Of a stretch of 55,285 bases of DNA, positions 16,015 to 23,951 are shown one piece after another (position 1 is the first letter of the stretch; every line of letters begins with the position of its first letter). Where the stretch lies: the NCBI GenBank assembly GCA_944383355.1, contig CALWPF010000008.1:1-55285 (forward strand), given 5' to 3'. Both the position numbers and the translations under genes were made by a program. The notes below the pieces were generated by a model. That model was not told the origin of the DNA, made no database searches, and saw only the letters and a list, made by a program, of their open reading frames with translations. This DNA is from an uncultured Clostridia bacterium (GTDB taxonomy: Bacteria > Bacillota > Clostridia > Christensenellales > UBA1242).

Positions 16015-17388
16015 ATGACCGAGACAAAAGATAAGGTACAAAAGTTGGAAGATATCTTTGGCGATGTTGAGCAACAAGACAGTACTGACACTAATCTACA
16101 GCAAAATGCTGAGGATACCATGGTCACAAGTTATGAAAAGCCTGATAGTGATGACGGATACACTGATGATAGTGTAGAGATTACTCAGTTGCAGGCGACT
16201 CATCTTACTGATGTTGTATTTAATCAAATGTTGGGTGACTACAATGATGACGGTGAGTATGTTTTGGAGCAGTCAATTATTGAGGAATTGGCTAATATGC
16301 CAAAGCATGTAGTGCGCAAAGATAAGAATGGTACCTATGTAGATGCAAAGTACGAGGACAAGGTTTTTCATTTTTGTATTACACCTTATATAAAAAAAGA
16401 AAATGGTGATGCCTATTGCTACCTACAATTATTAGAGCCCGTTGAGTATGCAAATGGTTATGTAATTGATACAAAGACCACAGTGGTTGCTACCTACGAG
16501 TATAGATTACAAGATGGTTACGAAGATTATGTATTTGCAGCGTTTAATGTTGATCAAGACGATAATAGTGGTGATGAGGGCGGTAGGAGATATGTAGATG
16601 CTGATCATATAAAGAGGCGTATTGCATATCTAGATGCTCTTGCACTCGTGAGTGTAGATTTGTACGAAAAGTTAGAAGAGGCTTACTTTAATAGACGCAT
16701 TCAGATACTTAATAGCCTACCTGAGGGGACCCTTGTACTTGCCGAGTTTAACAAGGAACGTTCAAAAATCGAAAAATACTTTGTAGGCAACAGTACTCGT
16801 AAGTACAAGGCACTTAATGACTTGTTGACTAGTGTGATAGATGGACCAAGTGGTGAGCATCTCAAGTCAAATAAGCAATATAGAGAGCTAATGGGTGAGG
16901 CAAATACCAAGTATCTTAATACTGTAAAACAAATTGATGAGAGCGCAAAGCACTCGAGTGAGGTCCAAAAGGCTCTAGACGAAAATGATATTATGGAGAA
17001 TGCGACAAAAAAAGTAGCAACCAGCAATCTAAAGCCAAATGTAAAACCTGGTGATACGCATAAACCTCCCAAAAAATCTGGCTCAAAGAGTAAAAAACCA
17101 TATGTTCCTAGTCCTGACAAACGTACTATTCCAAAGCCAAAGGGCGGTGGTGGTAAAAAAGCAGAAGATGGTGGTGCCGAATTGGATATCCAAGAGGAAA
17201 CTGCACAAGCAGAGCCACTAGATTTGAAACCAGAGAATATAGTAAACTATGATAATAACAGACCTCGGCCAACTCCACCTCCTAGTGCGGGTCAACCATC
17301 GATGTCTGATATATTTGGGAATACACAGACCACGGGTACGGAGTCTACTAATACCGATTCCCCTGCACCTGCTCCAATGCCTAGATAA
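16015..17388 (+). CDS. Unrecognised acidic protein with DIFG motif at both ends
   Basis: A 457-residue soluble protein starting at ATG 16015 after GTGGGAGG. Residues 1-55 are acidic and disordered and contain KLEDIFGD. Residues 60-330 look folded (strands with YVDAKYEDKVFHFCITPY and YVFAAFNVDQDD, then helices). Residues 330-457 are a basic, Pro/Gly-rich linker (KPPKKSGSKSKKP, then GGGGKK) and an acidic Pro-rich tail ending with PSMSDIFGNTQ. The repeated (E/S)DIFG at both disordered ends may be a short binding motif. It is a single-gene unit with promoter and terminator. I do not recognise the family. Confidence 0.75.
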   Translation: MTETKDKVQKLEDIFGDVEQQDSTDTNLQQNAEDTMVTSYEKPDSDDGYTDDSVEITQLQATHLTDVVFNQMLGDYNDDGEYVLEQSIIEELANMPKHVVRKDKNGTYVDAKYEDKVFHFCITPYIKKENGDAYCYLQLLEPVEYANGYVIDTKTTVVATYEYRLQDGYEDYVFAAFNVDQDDNSGDEGGRRYVDADHIKRRIAYLDALALVSVDLYEKLEEAYFNRRIQILNSLPEGTLVLAEFNKERSKIEKYFVGNSTRKYKALNDLLTSVIDGPSGEHLKSNKQYRELMGEANTKYLNTVKQIDESAKHSSEVQKALDENDIMENATKKVATSNLKPNVKPGDTHKPPKKSGSKSKKPYVPSPDKRTIPKPKGGGGKKAEDGGAELDIQEETAQAEPLDLKPENIVNYDNNRPRPTPPPSAGQPSMSDIFGNTQTTGTESTNTDSPAPAPMPR

Positions 17389-17394
17389 TACAAG

Positions 17395-17430
17395 GAGTAA
17401 TGATAACATACCGATTATCATTGCTCTTTT
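17395..17430 (+). terminator. Terminator after the 16015 gene
   Basis: GAGTAATGATAA (17395-17406) pairs with TTATCATTGCTC (17415-17426) with one mismatch, followed by TTTT and a T-rich stretch. It starts seven bases after the stop. Confidence 0.7.
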
Positions 17431-17642
17431 CATTTTTATCCAAGGTTTTGTATTGGTAGGGTATTAATATTTTATATTTAAATTAAAGATATGATTCATA
17501 ATATTTTATGATGCTATTAAAGTATTTAAATACAATTATAAACCAAACTATCGTCAAAAAATTTGATTAAGAAGGCAATTTAGCCAAAGAATGCAAAAGG
17601 TGCACATCTAAAAGTTTGTTATCTTTTGTGAAAAAAGTAAAT

Positions 17643-17674
17643 ATAAAAAAACACTCCAAATAAATTGGAGTGTT
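17643..17674 (-). terminator. Terminator after the 17682 gene
   Basis: AACACTCCAA (17650-17659) pairs perfectly with TTGGAGTGTT (17665-17674) around a 5-base loop. On the minus strand it is followed by seven T. Confidence 0.88.
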
Positions 17675-17681
17675 AATTATT

Positions 17682-18470
17682 TTATTTCCAAATGATAGGT
17701 GCATAAGTTGCTCTATCAATATCCATTTTTATGCTTTGCTCATATGCGTCTAAGTAATCTTTGCATATACAATTGCCCTCTGCATCTATTGCTCTATATT
17801 CATTATCTCTAGATAGAGTGGGTTGTTGAGGATGATTAGGATTTTGATTGCGTTTACCTATAGACTCTACCAATTCTGCATATCTTGCATACCATGGAGA
17901 TTGTTCATTTGTATTGACAGCAGGAATACGTAACTCTACATCAAGAGGTGTATTCATTATTTGTTGTGCCAAAGCTTTTGCTCTAGGGGCTAATTTGTTT
18001 GCATCTTTTGATACGCAAAACTCAACATACATATTCATTACATTACCCAATAGAGAATATCTATCACATATTTTTTTGACCGTGTCATAATCGCCTTTTT
18101 CGCATAACTTAGTCATGTCTTGGATAAAGGCATCAGTGTCAAAAAGTAGTCCTATATTGGCTGGTGATGTACTGCATACCTGCCAAATTTGTGCTACTAT
18201 ACCCATACGAGTAGCCATCTCATCAGTCACATAACTAGGTCTATTGTTGCGATTGCCTACCATCTCATTTACTTTTTGCATGCCTTGTACTACTACTTCA
18301 CTTATCTGTGAGCGTTGTGCCTCATTGATAACATTCCTGATATCACTCCATTTGCCTTCCCATACTTTTTTGGAGAAGTGCATATAATTTGGTATGCTAT
18401 TGTCTATCCCTTGGGGAGTCATCAAGTCGGGAAATGCGCTCTGTCTACCTATGCAACCATATTTAGCCAT
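17682..18470 (-). CDS. Unrecognised soluble protein, 262 aa
   Basis: The ATG follows GAGGTG, and a strong promoter lies just upstream. The product has no signal or TM helix and is largely alpha-helical. Residues about 95-175 (LFDTDAFIQDMTKLCEKGDY, then CDRYSLLGNVMNMYVEFC) look like a helical-repeat core. The C-terminal region is polar with a CIC motif (NCICKDYLDAYEQS). Aromatic and Met content is high. It is followed, with separate transcription, by two similarly sized minus-strand orphans. No family is recognised, and I could not show homology to the other two by eye. Confidence 0.72.
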   Translation of the reverse strand: MAKYGCIGRQSAFPDLMTPQGIDNSIPNYMHFSKKVWEGKWSDIRNVINEAQRSQISEVVVQGMQKVNEMVGNRNNRPSYVTDEMATRMGIVAQIWQVCSTSPANIGLLFDTDAFIQDMTKLCEKGDYDTVKKICDRYSLLGNVMNMYVEFCVSKDANKLAPRAKALAQQIMNTPLDVELRIPAVNTNEQSPWYARYAELVESIGKRNQNPNHPQQPTLSRDNEYRAIDAEGNCICKDYLDAYEQSIKMDIDRATYAPIIWK

Positions 18471-18499
18471 ATTTTCACCTCAAAAATAAATTCTATCTT

Positions 18500-18528
18500 A
18501 TTTTATCACATTGGATAATCAAAGTCAA
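18500..18528 (-). promoter_or_regulatory. Promoter of the 17682-18470 gene
   Basis: On the minus strand, TTGACT (18523-18528), a 17-base spacer and TAAAAT (18500-18505) with an extended TGATAAAAT form, about 30 bases before the ATG. Confidence 0.8.
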
Positions 18529-18714
18529 TATACTTGTTTTATCTAAATTAAAATAGGCCATTATTTTATTGCCTTTTTGTTTAATAAAATATTTTTGTAA
18601 AAGTTTAGATCAACTTGAATCCAACTATTTTAATGTATTTATAATTATTAATAATTTTTAAAAATGTTATATATTCTAAATATTATTAAATCACCAAATT
18701 TTTTATTTTGCATA

Positions 18715-18750
18715 CAAAAAAGAACCTTGAGATTTTTGTCAAAGTTCTTT
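18715..18750 (-). terminator. Terminator after the 18784-20334 operon
   Basis: AAAGAACCTTGA (18719-18730) pairs with TCAAAGTTCTTT (18739-18750) with one mismatch. Read on the minus strand it is followed by T-rich sequence. The rest of 18529-18714 is AT-rich, and I see no gene there. Confidence 0.7.
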
Positions 18751-18783
18751 CAATAGTTATTCGATATCTTTATTTTATCAAAA

Positions 18784-19548
18784 TTACATTTTATTGCTTT
18801 TTGCTACTTGTGATGTATCACTATTAATATTATTGTGGTACAATCTAGTAACCTCATCAGCAAAGCCATAGTCGTCTGGTTTTGCTGATGGTTGTTGTTC
18901 TTGCTCAGCTATGGCTGTATTTATTAGATGTATATGTGTTCTCAATTTAGGATTTTGGGTGGTAGATATTCCAGCTCGTTTCTCAGATATCAAGTTTTTT
19001 AGCAAAGGGCGATTAGGGCTATTGTCTATGGGCAGGTTCATTACCGTATCCAACATGTTTTTGATATTTTGTTGGGTAACGCTATGTACTCTGGGGTTTT
19101 TATTTGCGTACGCATAGAGTAGCATTACATCAGCAGTAAACAAATATTTATCTAAAACATTTTCTGCCAATTGCTCATCTTGGCAGTTGATGGTATAGTC
19201 AGTGATACCGTTTATGTCTAGGTATATGCCGTGACAGCATAGTGCTACATCTTCGTCATACGCACAGGCAGTCATAAACAAGTCATCTAACTTTGTTATT
19301 AGTTTTTTGTTGATTTGATTTTTTGCCTCTGCCTTTGCTATTTTTTTACGAGCATTTACCAATTCTATATTTTGGACTACTGCATTAGTTGCTACGTTAT
19401 ATGCTGGGGTCAATGAATGAATCTTGCCATCAAAGGTAGGTTTGTGTACATACCAATAATTTGGCATTGCCCAATCTTCGTATTGCAATCTTTGAGTTTG
19501 CTCTCTTACTGCCTTTGTTCGTATGTAACTAGGTACACTATAGTACAT
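18784..19548 (-). CDS. Unrecognised soluble protein, 254 aa, paralogue of next gene
   Basis: The ATG follows AAGGGAG. It is the second gene of a two-gene operon, 18 bases after the upstream gene. No signal peptide or TM helix is seen. Residues about 80-125 include NKKLITKLDDLFMTACAYDE, then CCHGIYLDINGITDY. The neighbouring protein has the same arrangement (NNKLIELINSAEYIRL, then SCGIYLDYHYFDDY), so the two are probably diverged paralogues. The C-terminal 45 residues are polar and disordered. Both start with a Tyr/Trp-rich segment that names a mostly aromatic surface. Function unknown. Confidence 0.72.
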   Translation of the reverse strand: MYYSVPSYIRTKAVREQTQRLQYEDWAMPNYWYVHKPTFDGKIHSLTPAYNVATNAVVQNIELVNARKKIAKAEAKNQINKKLITKLDDLFMTACAYDEDVALCCHGIYLDINGITDYTINCQDEQLAENVLDKYLFTADVMLLYAYANKNPRVHSVTQQNIKNMLDTVMNLPIDNSPNRPLLKNLISEKRAGISTTQNPKLRTHIHLINTAIAEQEQQPSAKPDDYGFADEVTRLYHNNINSDTSQVAKSNKM

Positions 19549-19566
19549 AATATTACTCCCTTGTCA

Positions 19567-20334
19567 TTAGTCTATCCTAAATACTTTTGCTGTTTGCGTT
19601 TCTCTATATTGAGGGTCGCTATAATCCACATTTTTTATTTGTTCGTGTAGATTACTTGTATATCCCATCAGTGAGGTGTAGTCAGTATTGTATTGTGACC
19701 TAGAATGATAGTCCTCAATCAAATCTATATTATCTGGCAATTTGATAAGTTGCGCTGGTTTGTATGAGGTGACGGTATGTAGTATACTGACCATTTCTTT
19801 ATCAAAGTTTGCACTATCTTCCTTAGTTTTGAACTCAAAAGTCTCGTTTACCTCACGCCAATAGTCCAACAGTTTGCATGTCACATTTATATCTCTGTCC
19901 AATGTGCTTATAATTGTATTATCTCTGTTGGCTTGAGTACTCAGTAATGGTATCACTCCGCTAACATAGTCGTCAAAATAGTGATAATCTAGATATATAC
20001 CACAACTGTTGAGCCTAATGTACTCTGCAGAGTTTATCAACTCAATTAGTTTGTTATTTATAATAGGGTTCATTTTATTTTTTATAGTCAGAGCTGTCCA
20101 CTTTGCAATGTACCCACTCAATATATTATAGTGCAATTGATTGAGAGTAGGTTCCTTTGGGTCATCGTTGAGATGAGCGTCAAACGACTTAGTGTCTCTT
20201 TTGAGACAATAAAAATTAGGTTGGTATGCAGTCAAAAAACTGGACTTACGATTGTTCTTAACCAACTTCCAGACAGGCATATATTTACTGGACATAGTCC
20301 CATCGGGCAGTTCGTACACTTTGTCATAATTCAT
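19567..20334 (-). CDS. Unrecognised soluble protein, 255 aa, paralogue of previous
   Basis: The ATG at 20334 follows AGAGGTG. The protein begins MNYDKVYELPDG, is Tyr/Asn/Asp-rich and has no TM helix. It shares a central NKLI...CGIYLD...DY block (about residues 90-125) with the downstream gene product, which argues for an old tandem duplication. Its operon has a near-consensus promoter and an unusually long 150-base leader. The leader holds an exact 16-base copy of this gene's own first codons. No family is recognised. Confidence 0.72.
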   Translation of the reverse strand: MNYDKVYELPDGTMSSKYMPVWKLVKNNRKSSFLTAYQPNFYCLKRDTKSFDAHLNDDPKEPTLNQLHYNILSGYIAKWTALTIKNKMNPIINNKLIELINSAEYIRLNSCGIYLDYHYFDDYVSGVIPLLSTQANRDNTIISTLDRDINVTCKLLDYWREVNETFEFKTKEDSANFDKEMVSILHTVTSYKPAQLIKLPDNIDLIEDYHSRSQYNTDYTSLMGYTSNLHEQIKNVDYSDPQYRETQTAKVFRID

Positions 20335-20385
20335 GCTAATTCACCTCTAGAAAGTATCAAAAAATAAAGTATTGCAAATCAAATT

Positions 20386-20412
20386 TTAAAAAACATCTTT
20401 GTCATAATTCAT
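20386..20412 (-). other. Leader mini-ORF duplicating the downstream start
   Basis: In the leader of the 20334 gene the minus strand reads ATG and codes for the eight-residue peptide MNYDKDVF followed by TAA. Its first 16 bases (plus-strand 20397-20412) are identical to the first 16 bases of the downstream gene (20319-20334), 78 bases apart. No strong ribosome site precedes it. It may be a duplication scar or a translated upstream ORF. Confidence 0.5.
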
Positions 20413-20489
20413 ATATCTAAAACGACTTGATAGATTCACAATATCTGAGGATTATATATGCAGTGGTGCTTGCTCCTCTACTATAGCGA

Positions 20490-20517
20490 ATTATAACATA
20501 TTTTGAAATGTTGTCAA
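20490..20517 (-). promoter_or_regulatory. Promoter of the 18784-20334 operon
   Basis: On the minus strand a perfect TTGACA (20512-20517), a 16-base spacer and a perfect TATAAT (20490-20495) with an extended TG. The resulting leader is about 150 bases, long for this window. Confidence 0.85.
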
Positions 20518-20668
20518 TACTTTACAAATATTTGCATGTTAGTCAGTTTTCTTGCTAAAAGTACATTGGGTGAGAGAATTTTTATTATTATTTTCTCCAA
20601 TTGGATATTGTGGAGTAGTTACTTTATTAATTATGGTTTTGGTCTAATGTATTTACTCAAATAACAAT

Positions 20669-20696
20669 AAAAAGGCGTCTCAATTTGCGCCTTTTT
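20669..20696 (-). terminator. Terminator after the 20709-21623 gene
   Basis: AAAAAGGCG (20669-20677) pairs perfectly with CGCCTTTTT (20688-20696). Minus-strand T residues follow. It lies just past the stop of the lipoprotein gene. Confidence 0.88.
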
Positions 20697-20708
20697 GTCG
20701 TGCCATTA

Positions 20709-21623
20709 TTATTTATTGCCACCATCAATTGATGATGTACTGTCTGTGTTGTTGTTTGTTTCGTTTTTGTTGGTGATAGCCTCTATGCTTTGTTGCATTT
20801 TGACTTTGTTTTTGTGTTTTGTCACTAACACTATAGTCAGTATGATACCGAATACCGCACTTGCACCAATACCAGTTAGATACCAGTTGCGGATATTATC
20901 AGCACTATATTGTATCTGGTAAATGTACATTGTCTTTGGGGTTTCAACCAGACTGGAGTTTGCTTCTTTTAGTGTACTAGTCCAAATATGCGTTGAGTAT
21001 AGGCTGTCTTTTTGAATGTAATCAGCATTGGAGTGTACTAGAGCTGCTGCAGGATAGACTCTTGCTATATTTACCTGTACTTTGTCAAATAAACTTTCAA
21101 TTTGGCTCATATCACCATTAAAATAAGTGTCAGCGAGATATTGAGCGAGTGCTCTATATATGGCGGTGGATTGGATATTATCAAAATCAGTAGTACCGTT
21201 GTATATCACAACTTTGTCATAATATACACCAGTGTCAACCTGTGTCTCTGTTGTGTTGTCATCATCTAAATTTAGCCCTACGAACTTAGCCCATATTTCG
21301 TATGTCGCATAGGATATTGTAACATCTCTAGAGTATATACTGTCGCCTTGATTTACGCTAAAATTTACACCTGTAGTGTCTTTGCCAGCAGAATATTGTG
21401 CCCACCAATTATTAATGAGGTTATCTACCTTTTGCATTGTGTCATCTGCATCGATACCTAGTATATCCATTTGGGATTTTTCCAAAGCAAATCCAATATA
21501 TTCCATTCTAGAGCCATTTGCATTTATGGTAAATCCATAAGTAATACTAGTACAGCCTGCGAAAAAAAAGATGGTCAATACCATTATACAGCACACACTA
21601 ATTGTTTTTAATGATTTCGCCAC
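20709..21623 (-). CDS. Lipoprotein with C-terminal TM helix
   Basis: The GTG at 21623 follows GAGGAG by seven bases. The longer frame to 21647 would run through that site. The 304-residue product has a lipoprotein signal with lipobox FFAGC (Cys near residue 24). A 215-residue outside domain rich in Asn, Asp and Thr follows (for example SYATYEIWAKFVGLNLDDD). A C-terminal TM helix (about 252-273, IGASAVFGIILTIVLV) and a polar Asn/Thr-rich tail end the protein. The double anchor, lipid at the N-terminus and helix at the C-terminus, resembles the LppM-like layout (beta-domain lipoprotein with a TM end), but this is a weak match. It is transcribed divergently from the 21870 surface-protein gene. 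Confidence 0.78.
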   Translation of the reverse strand: MAKSLKTISVCCIMVLTIFFFAGCTSITYGFTINANGSRMEYIGFALEKSQMDILGIDADDTMQKVDNLINNWWAQYSAGKDTTGVNFSVNQGDSIYSRDVTISYATYEIWAKFVGLNLDDDNTTETQVDTGVYYDKVVIYNGTTDFDNIQSTAIYRALAQYLADTYFNGDMSQIESLFDKVQVNIARVYPAAALVHSNADYIQKDSLYSTHIWTSTLKEANSSLVETPKTMYIYQIQYSADNIRNWYLTGIGASAVFGIILTIVLVTKHKNKVKMQQSIEAITNKNETNNNTDSTSSIDGGNK

Positions 21624-21686
21624 TATATCACTCCTCAAAAAATCCAAATTTTAAACTATCCAAATCTAGTTTAATATATTTTTTAT

Positions 21687-21715
21687 ATGATATGAAAATA
21701 CCTGCCAAAAGTCAA
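21687..21715 (-). promoter_or_regulatory. Promoter of the 20709-21623 lipoprotein gene
   Basis: On the minus strand, TTGACT (21710-21715), 17 bases, TATCAT (21687-21692). Only 28 bases separate it from the divergent plus-strand promoter. Confidence 0.7.
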
Positions 21716-21743
21716 TTAAAATTGATAAATGCCCCAAAATCGT

Positions 21744-21772
21744 TTGACTTAGTATCAAAGATTTAATAAAAT
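21744..21772 (+). promoter_or_regulatory. Promoter of the 21870 surface-protein gene
   Basis: TTGACT (21744-21749), a 17-base spacer, TAAAAT (21767-21772). The leader to the TTG start is about 90 bases. Confidence 0.65.
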
Positions 21773-21869
21773 TAACTGAATTATAAACTATGCTAGTTTG
21801 TTTCTTCGTTGAATAATATTGTGATTTTGACAAAAATTAGTAAGAGTAGTTATTGGGAGGGTATAGACT

Positions 21870-22799
21870 TTGAGTAACACTAGTATCAAGATTTGGTTAG
21901 TGGGTATTATAGCTGTCGCATTGGCTATCATAGTGGCTGCCGCTGTGTTGCTACCAAGGCAGGGTGACAACCAGCTAAATTTGCTGCCAGATTCCTTTTC
22001 GGGAGATGAGGAAGATGTGATCAATGTCAGTGGTGAGCCTATACTAGTAACGGGTGGTACTGTGTCTTCATCAGATAATACTAACGATTCCACTAGTATA
22101 TTGACAGCAGTCGCAGATGATGGGTACGAGTTTGGTTATTGGATAAATGCCAGTTCCAACAAGATATCTGGAGATGAGAGTATAAAGGTAAATACTAGTG
22201 CCAAGGCTAATTTTACTCCAGTATTTATTGCTGAGGCAAATGTTATAGAAATTACTAGTCAAAACAGTCTAGGAGCACTAGAGAGTGATATTAGTAGTGG
22301 TACAACTAGTGGCAAGATGTACAGGTTGATGAATGATATTACATTGACATCAACCTCAGCGTTAGGTACATTCCAAGGTGTGCTTGACGGTAATGGTAAA
22401 AAGTTGTATGGTCTAAATATATCATCTAGTAGTAATGCTGGATTGTTTACATCACTAGAGGGAGCAGTTATAAAGAATCTAATCATCAGTAGTGGTTCTA
22501 TTAATACGACTGGTACTTATGCTGGTAGTTTTGCTGCAACAATCTCTGATAGTTTGTTGAGTCGTTGTGTGAGTTATATCTCAGTGTCAAATACTGCTAG
22601 CGCAGGTATTGCAGGTGGCATTGTAGGTGCATCTACCTCTACTACTGCCAAGTCAATGTTATATTGCTGTGGTAACTATGGTAGTATTTGGGGTGCTACA
22701 GCCAATTCAATTTTGGGTAGCAATACTCAATTGGCTGCTGGTGGATACAGTTGTAATTTATTCCGTAACTTTAATAATGGTGGTGTAGCTGAGGCGTAG
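21870..22799 (+). CDS. Membrane-anchored beta-rich surface protein
   Basis: A 309-residue protein starting at TTG 21870 after GGGAGGG. An N-terminal TM anchor lies at residues 7-28 (IWLVGIIAVALAIIVAAAVL). Residues about 48-115 resemble the divergent InlB B-repeat type (ADDGYEFGYWI, ending in ANFTPVF). Residues 116-309 are a Gly/Ser/Thr-rich beta-solenoid-like part with GLUG-type features (GTFQGVLDGNGKKLYGL, AGSFAATISDSLLSRC, AGGIVGASTS). Such domains are exposed on the surface and bind cell-wall or host components in other bacteria. The ligand here is unknown. It is a single-gene unit with promoter and terminator. Confidence 0.78.
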   Translation: MSNTSIKIWLVGIIAVALAIIVAAAVLLPRQGDNQLNLLPDSFSGDEEDVINVSGEPILVTGGTVSSSDNTNDSTSILTAVADDGYEFGYWINASSNKISGDESIKVNTSAKANFTPVFIAEANVIEITSQNSLGALESDISSGTTSGKMYRLMNDITLTSTSALGTFQGVLDGNGKKLYGLNISSSSNAGLFTSLEGAVIKNLIISSGSINTTGTYAGSFAATISDSLLSRCVSYISVSNTASAGIAGGIVGASTSTTAKSMLYCCGNYGSIWGATANSILGSNTQLAAGGYSCNLFRNFNNGGVAEA

Positions 22800-22819
22800 T
22801 TTTGATATGTTTATAGTGG

Positions 22820-22857
22820 GAGAGTGAGTCAAAGATGTTGACACTCTTCTTTTTTAT
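22820..22857 (+). terminator. Terminator after the 21870 gene
   Basis: AGAGTGAGTCAA pairs with TTGACACTCT around AGATG, with a two-base bulge, followed by a T-rich run. Confidence 0.65.
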
Positions 22858-22894
22858 TTTTACTTTTTTAGACAAAGTTTTTAAATTATTATTG

Positions 22895-22923
22895 TTGCCA
22901 ACACTAGCATAATTTGATACACT
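22895..22923 (+). promoter_or_regulatory. Possible promoter of sepF-lspA-rluD
   Basis: TTGCCA (22895-22900), 17 bases, TACACT (22918-22923), placed 24 bases before the sepF ATG. The -10 matches only four of six consensus bases. Confidence 0.35.
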
Positions 22924-22946
22924 ATTACACAAGCGAGGTACATGTT

Positions 22947-23336
22947 ATGGGATTTTTTGATTTTGTGATGAAAAATCTCGGCATTCGAGAAGATACTGAC
23001 AATGTCACAAAAGAGAAAGACCAAAATACACCGAGTGAGTCCAGTGTAAAAAGAGCATCTAATCCTCATGAATGGAACAAACCTGACAGTGTCGCTATAA
23101 TATCGCCACGTGGTTTCCAAGATGTAGTGGATTTGGTGGACTTTATTTCTGGCGGGCGCACAGCTGTAGTAGATTTTAATAATCTAGCGACTAACAGTGC
23201 TGAGCGTAGTATAGATTTTTTGTCTGGGGCAGTATTTGCATTAGGCGGTAGCATGGAGCAGGTCAGTGATGGCTTGTATTTGTATGCTCCTAGTGGTGTG
23301 CGCCTAGTCAAGCCCAACACGAGGAAGAAAAAATGA
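22947..23336 (+). CDS. sepF: Cell division protein SepF
   Basis: A 129-residue protein starting at ATG 22947 after GAGGT. Residues 1-9 (MGFFDFVMK) match the amphipathic N-terminal helix by which SepF binds the membrane. A polar linker with GIREDTDN follows. The C-terminal SepF domain (about 45-120) is clear: SPRGFQDVVDLVDFI, AVVDFNNL, AERSIDFLSGAVFALGG, LYLYAPSGV. SepF polymerises and links FtsZ to the membrane at the septum. It is the first gene of a tight operon. Its stop overlaps the lspA start by four bases (ATGA). The sepF-lspA-rluD neighbourhood is known in Bacillota. Confidence 0.93.
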   Translation: MGFFDFVMKNLGIREDTDNVTKEKDQNTPSESSVKRASNPHEWNKPDSVAIISPRGFQDVVDLVDFISGGRTAVVDFNNLATNSAERSIDFLSGAVFALGGSMEQVSDGLYLYAPSGVRLVKPNTRKKK

Positions 23337-23950
23337 GTATAAAATATTGGTATTTTTTGGCTCTAGGTATATTAATCATTGACCAAGTTACAAAAGTTTT
23401 GACAGATGGTGTCAATATGCCGTTTATAGATGGATTTATTAGTTTTCAATCTGTACAAAATACTGGTGCTAGTTTTAGTATGCTAGAGGGTGCGCAATGG
23501 CTTTTTATCGCATTGGCTGTGGTGTTTATAGTTGGTATGATTTTGTTTGACATTTTGTTCAAAAAGGACTTGAGATTTAATGGTTGGTACAAAGTGGGGT
23601 TTGTATTGCTACTAGGAGGTATCATAGGCAATCTTATTGACCGTATATGTTTTGGATATGTTAGAGATTTTATTTGTCTAGATTTTATGAATTTCCCTAT
23701 TTTTAATGTTGCTGATATGGCACTCACTGCGGGAACAATTTGTTTGGTTGTGTGGTTATTGTTCTTTTGTGGACATACGAGGAATGTGGTGGAGACCACC
23801 GCCACAAAAGTTGCAGAGGACCAAAATGGAGCGGATAATGAGCAAGATGGACAAAAATCTACTATGCATACACAAGATGCTATACAAAGTGAATTGGAAA
23901 ATGCAGACAAAGACTCTCAATCAGAGAAGACTATTATAGAGGGTAAATGA
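23333..23950 (+). CDS. lspA: Lipoprotein signal peptidase II with C-terminal extension
   Basis: A 205-residue aspartic membrane peptidase that cleaves signal peptides of diacylated prolipoproteins at the lipobox. Four TM helices are visible (about 5-22, 60-78, 88-106, 123-145). The family motifs are present: NTGASFS, GNLIDR with the first catalytic Asp, and FNVADMAL with the second. The family usually ends soon after the last helix, at about 150-165 residues. Here about 55 extra residues, Gln/Asp/Glu/Lys-rich and cytoplasmic, follow (TKVAEDQNGADNEQDGQ). It overlaps sepF by four bases and is one base from the rluD start, so it is co-translated. Substrates in this window include the lipoproteins at 20709, 32971 and 54079. 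Confidence 0.95.
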   Translation: MSIKYWYFLALGILIIDQVTKVLTDGVNMPFIDGFISFQSVQNTGASFSMLEGAQWLFIALAVVFIVGMILFDILFKKDLRFNGWYKVGFVLLLGGIIGNLIDRICFGYVRDFICLDFMNFPIFNVADMALTAGTICLVVWLLFFCGHTRNVVETTATKVAEDQNGADNEQDGQKSTMHTQDAIQSELENADKDSQSEKTIIEGK

Positions 23951-23951
23951 G

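Noticed and set aside
17682..20334. A possible phage or defence island
   Set aside because: No integrase, nuclease, helicase, toxin motif, attachment repeats or phage structural gene is present. The three orphans alone do not justify the label.
21837..21842. A perfect TTGACA before the 21870 gene
   Set aside because: No -10 hexamer lies at a workable distance, because the following bases are the ribosome site and start codon. The 21744-21772 pair is preferred.
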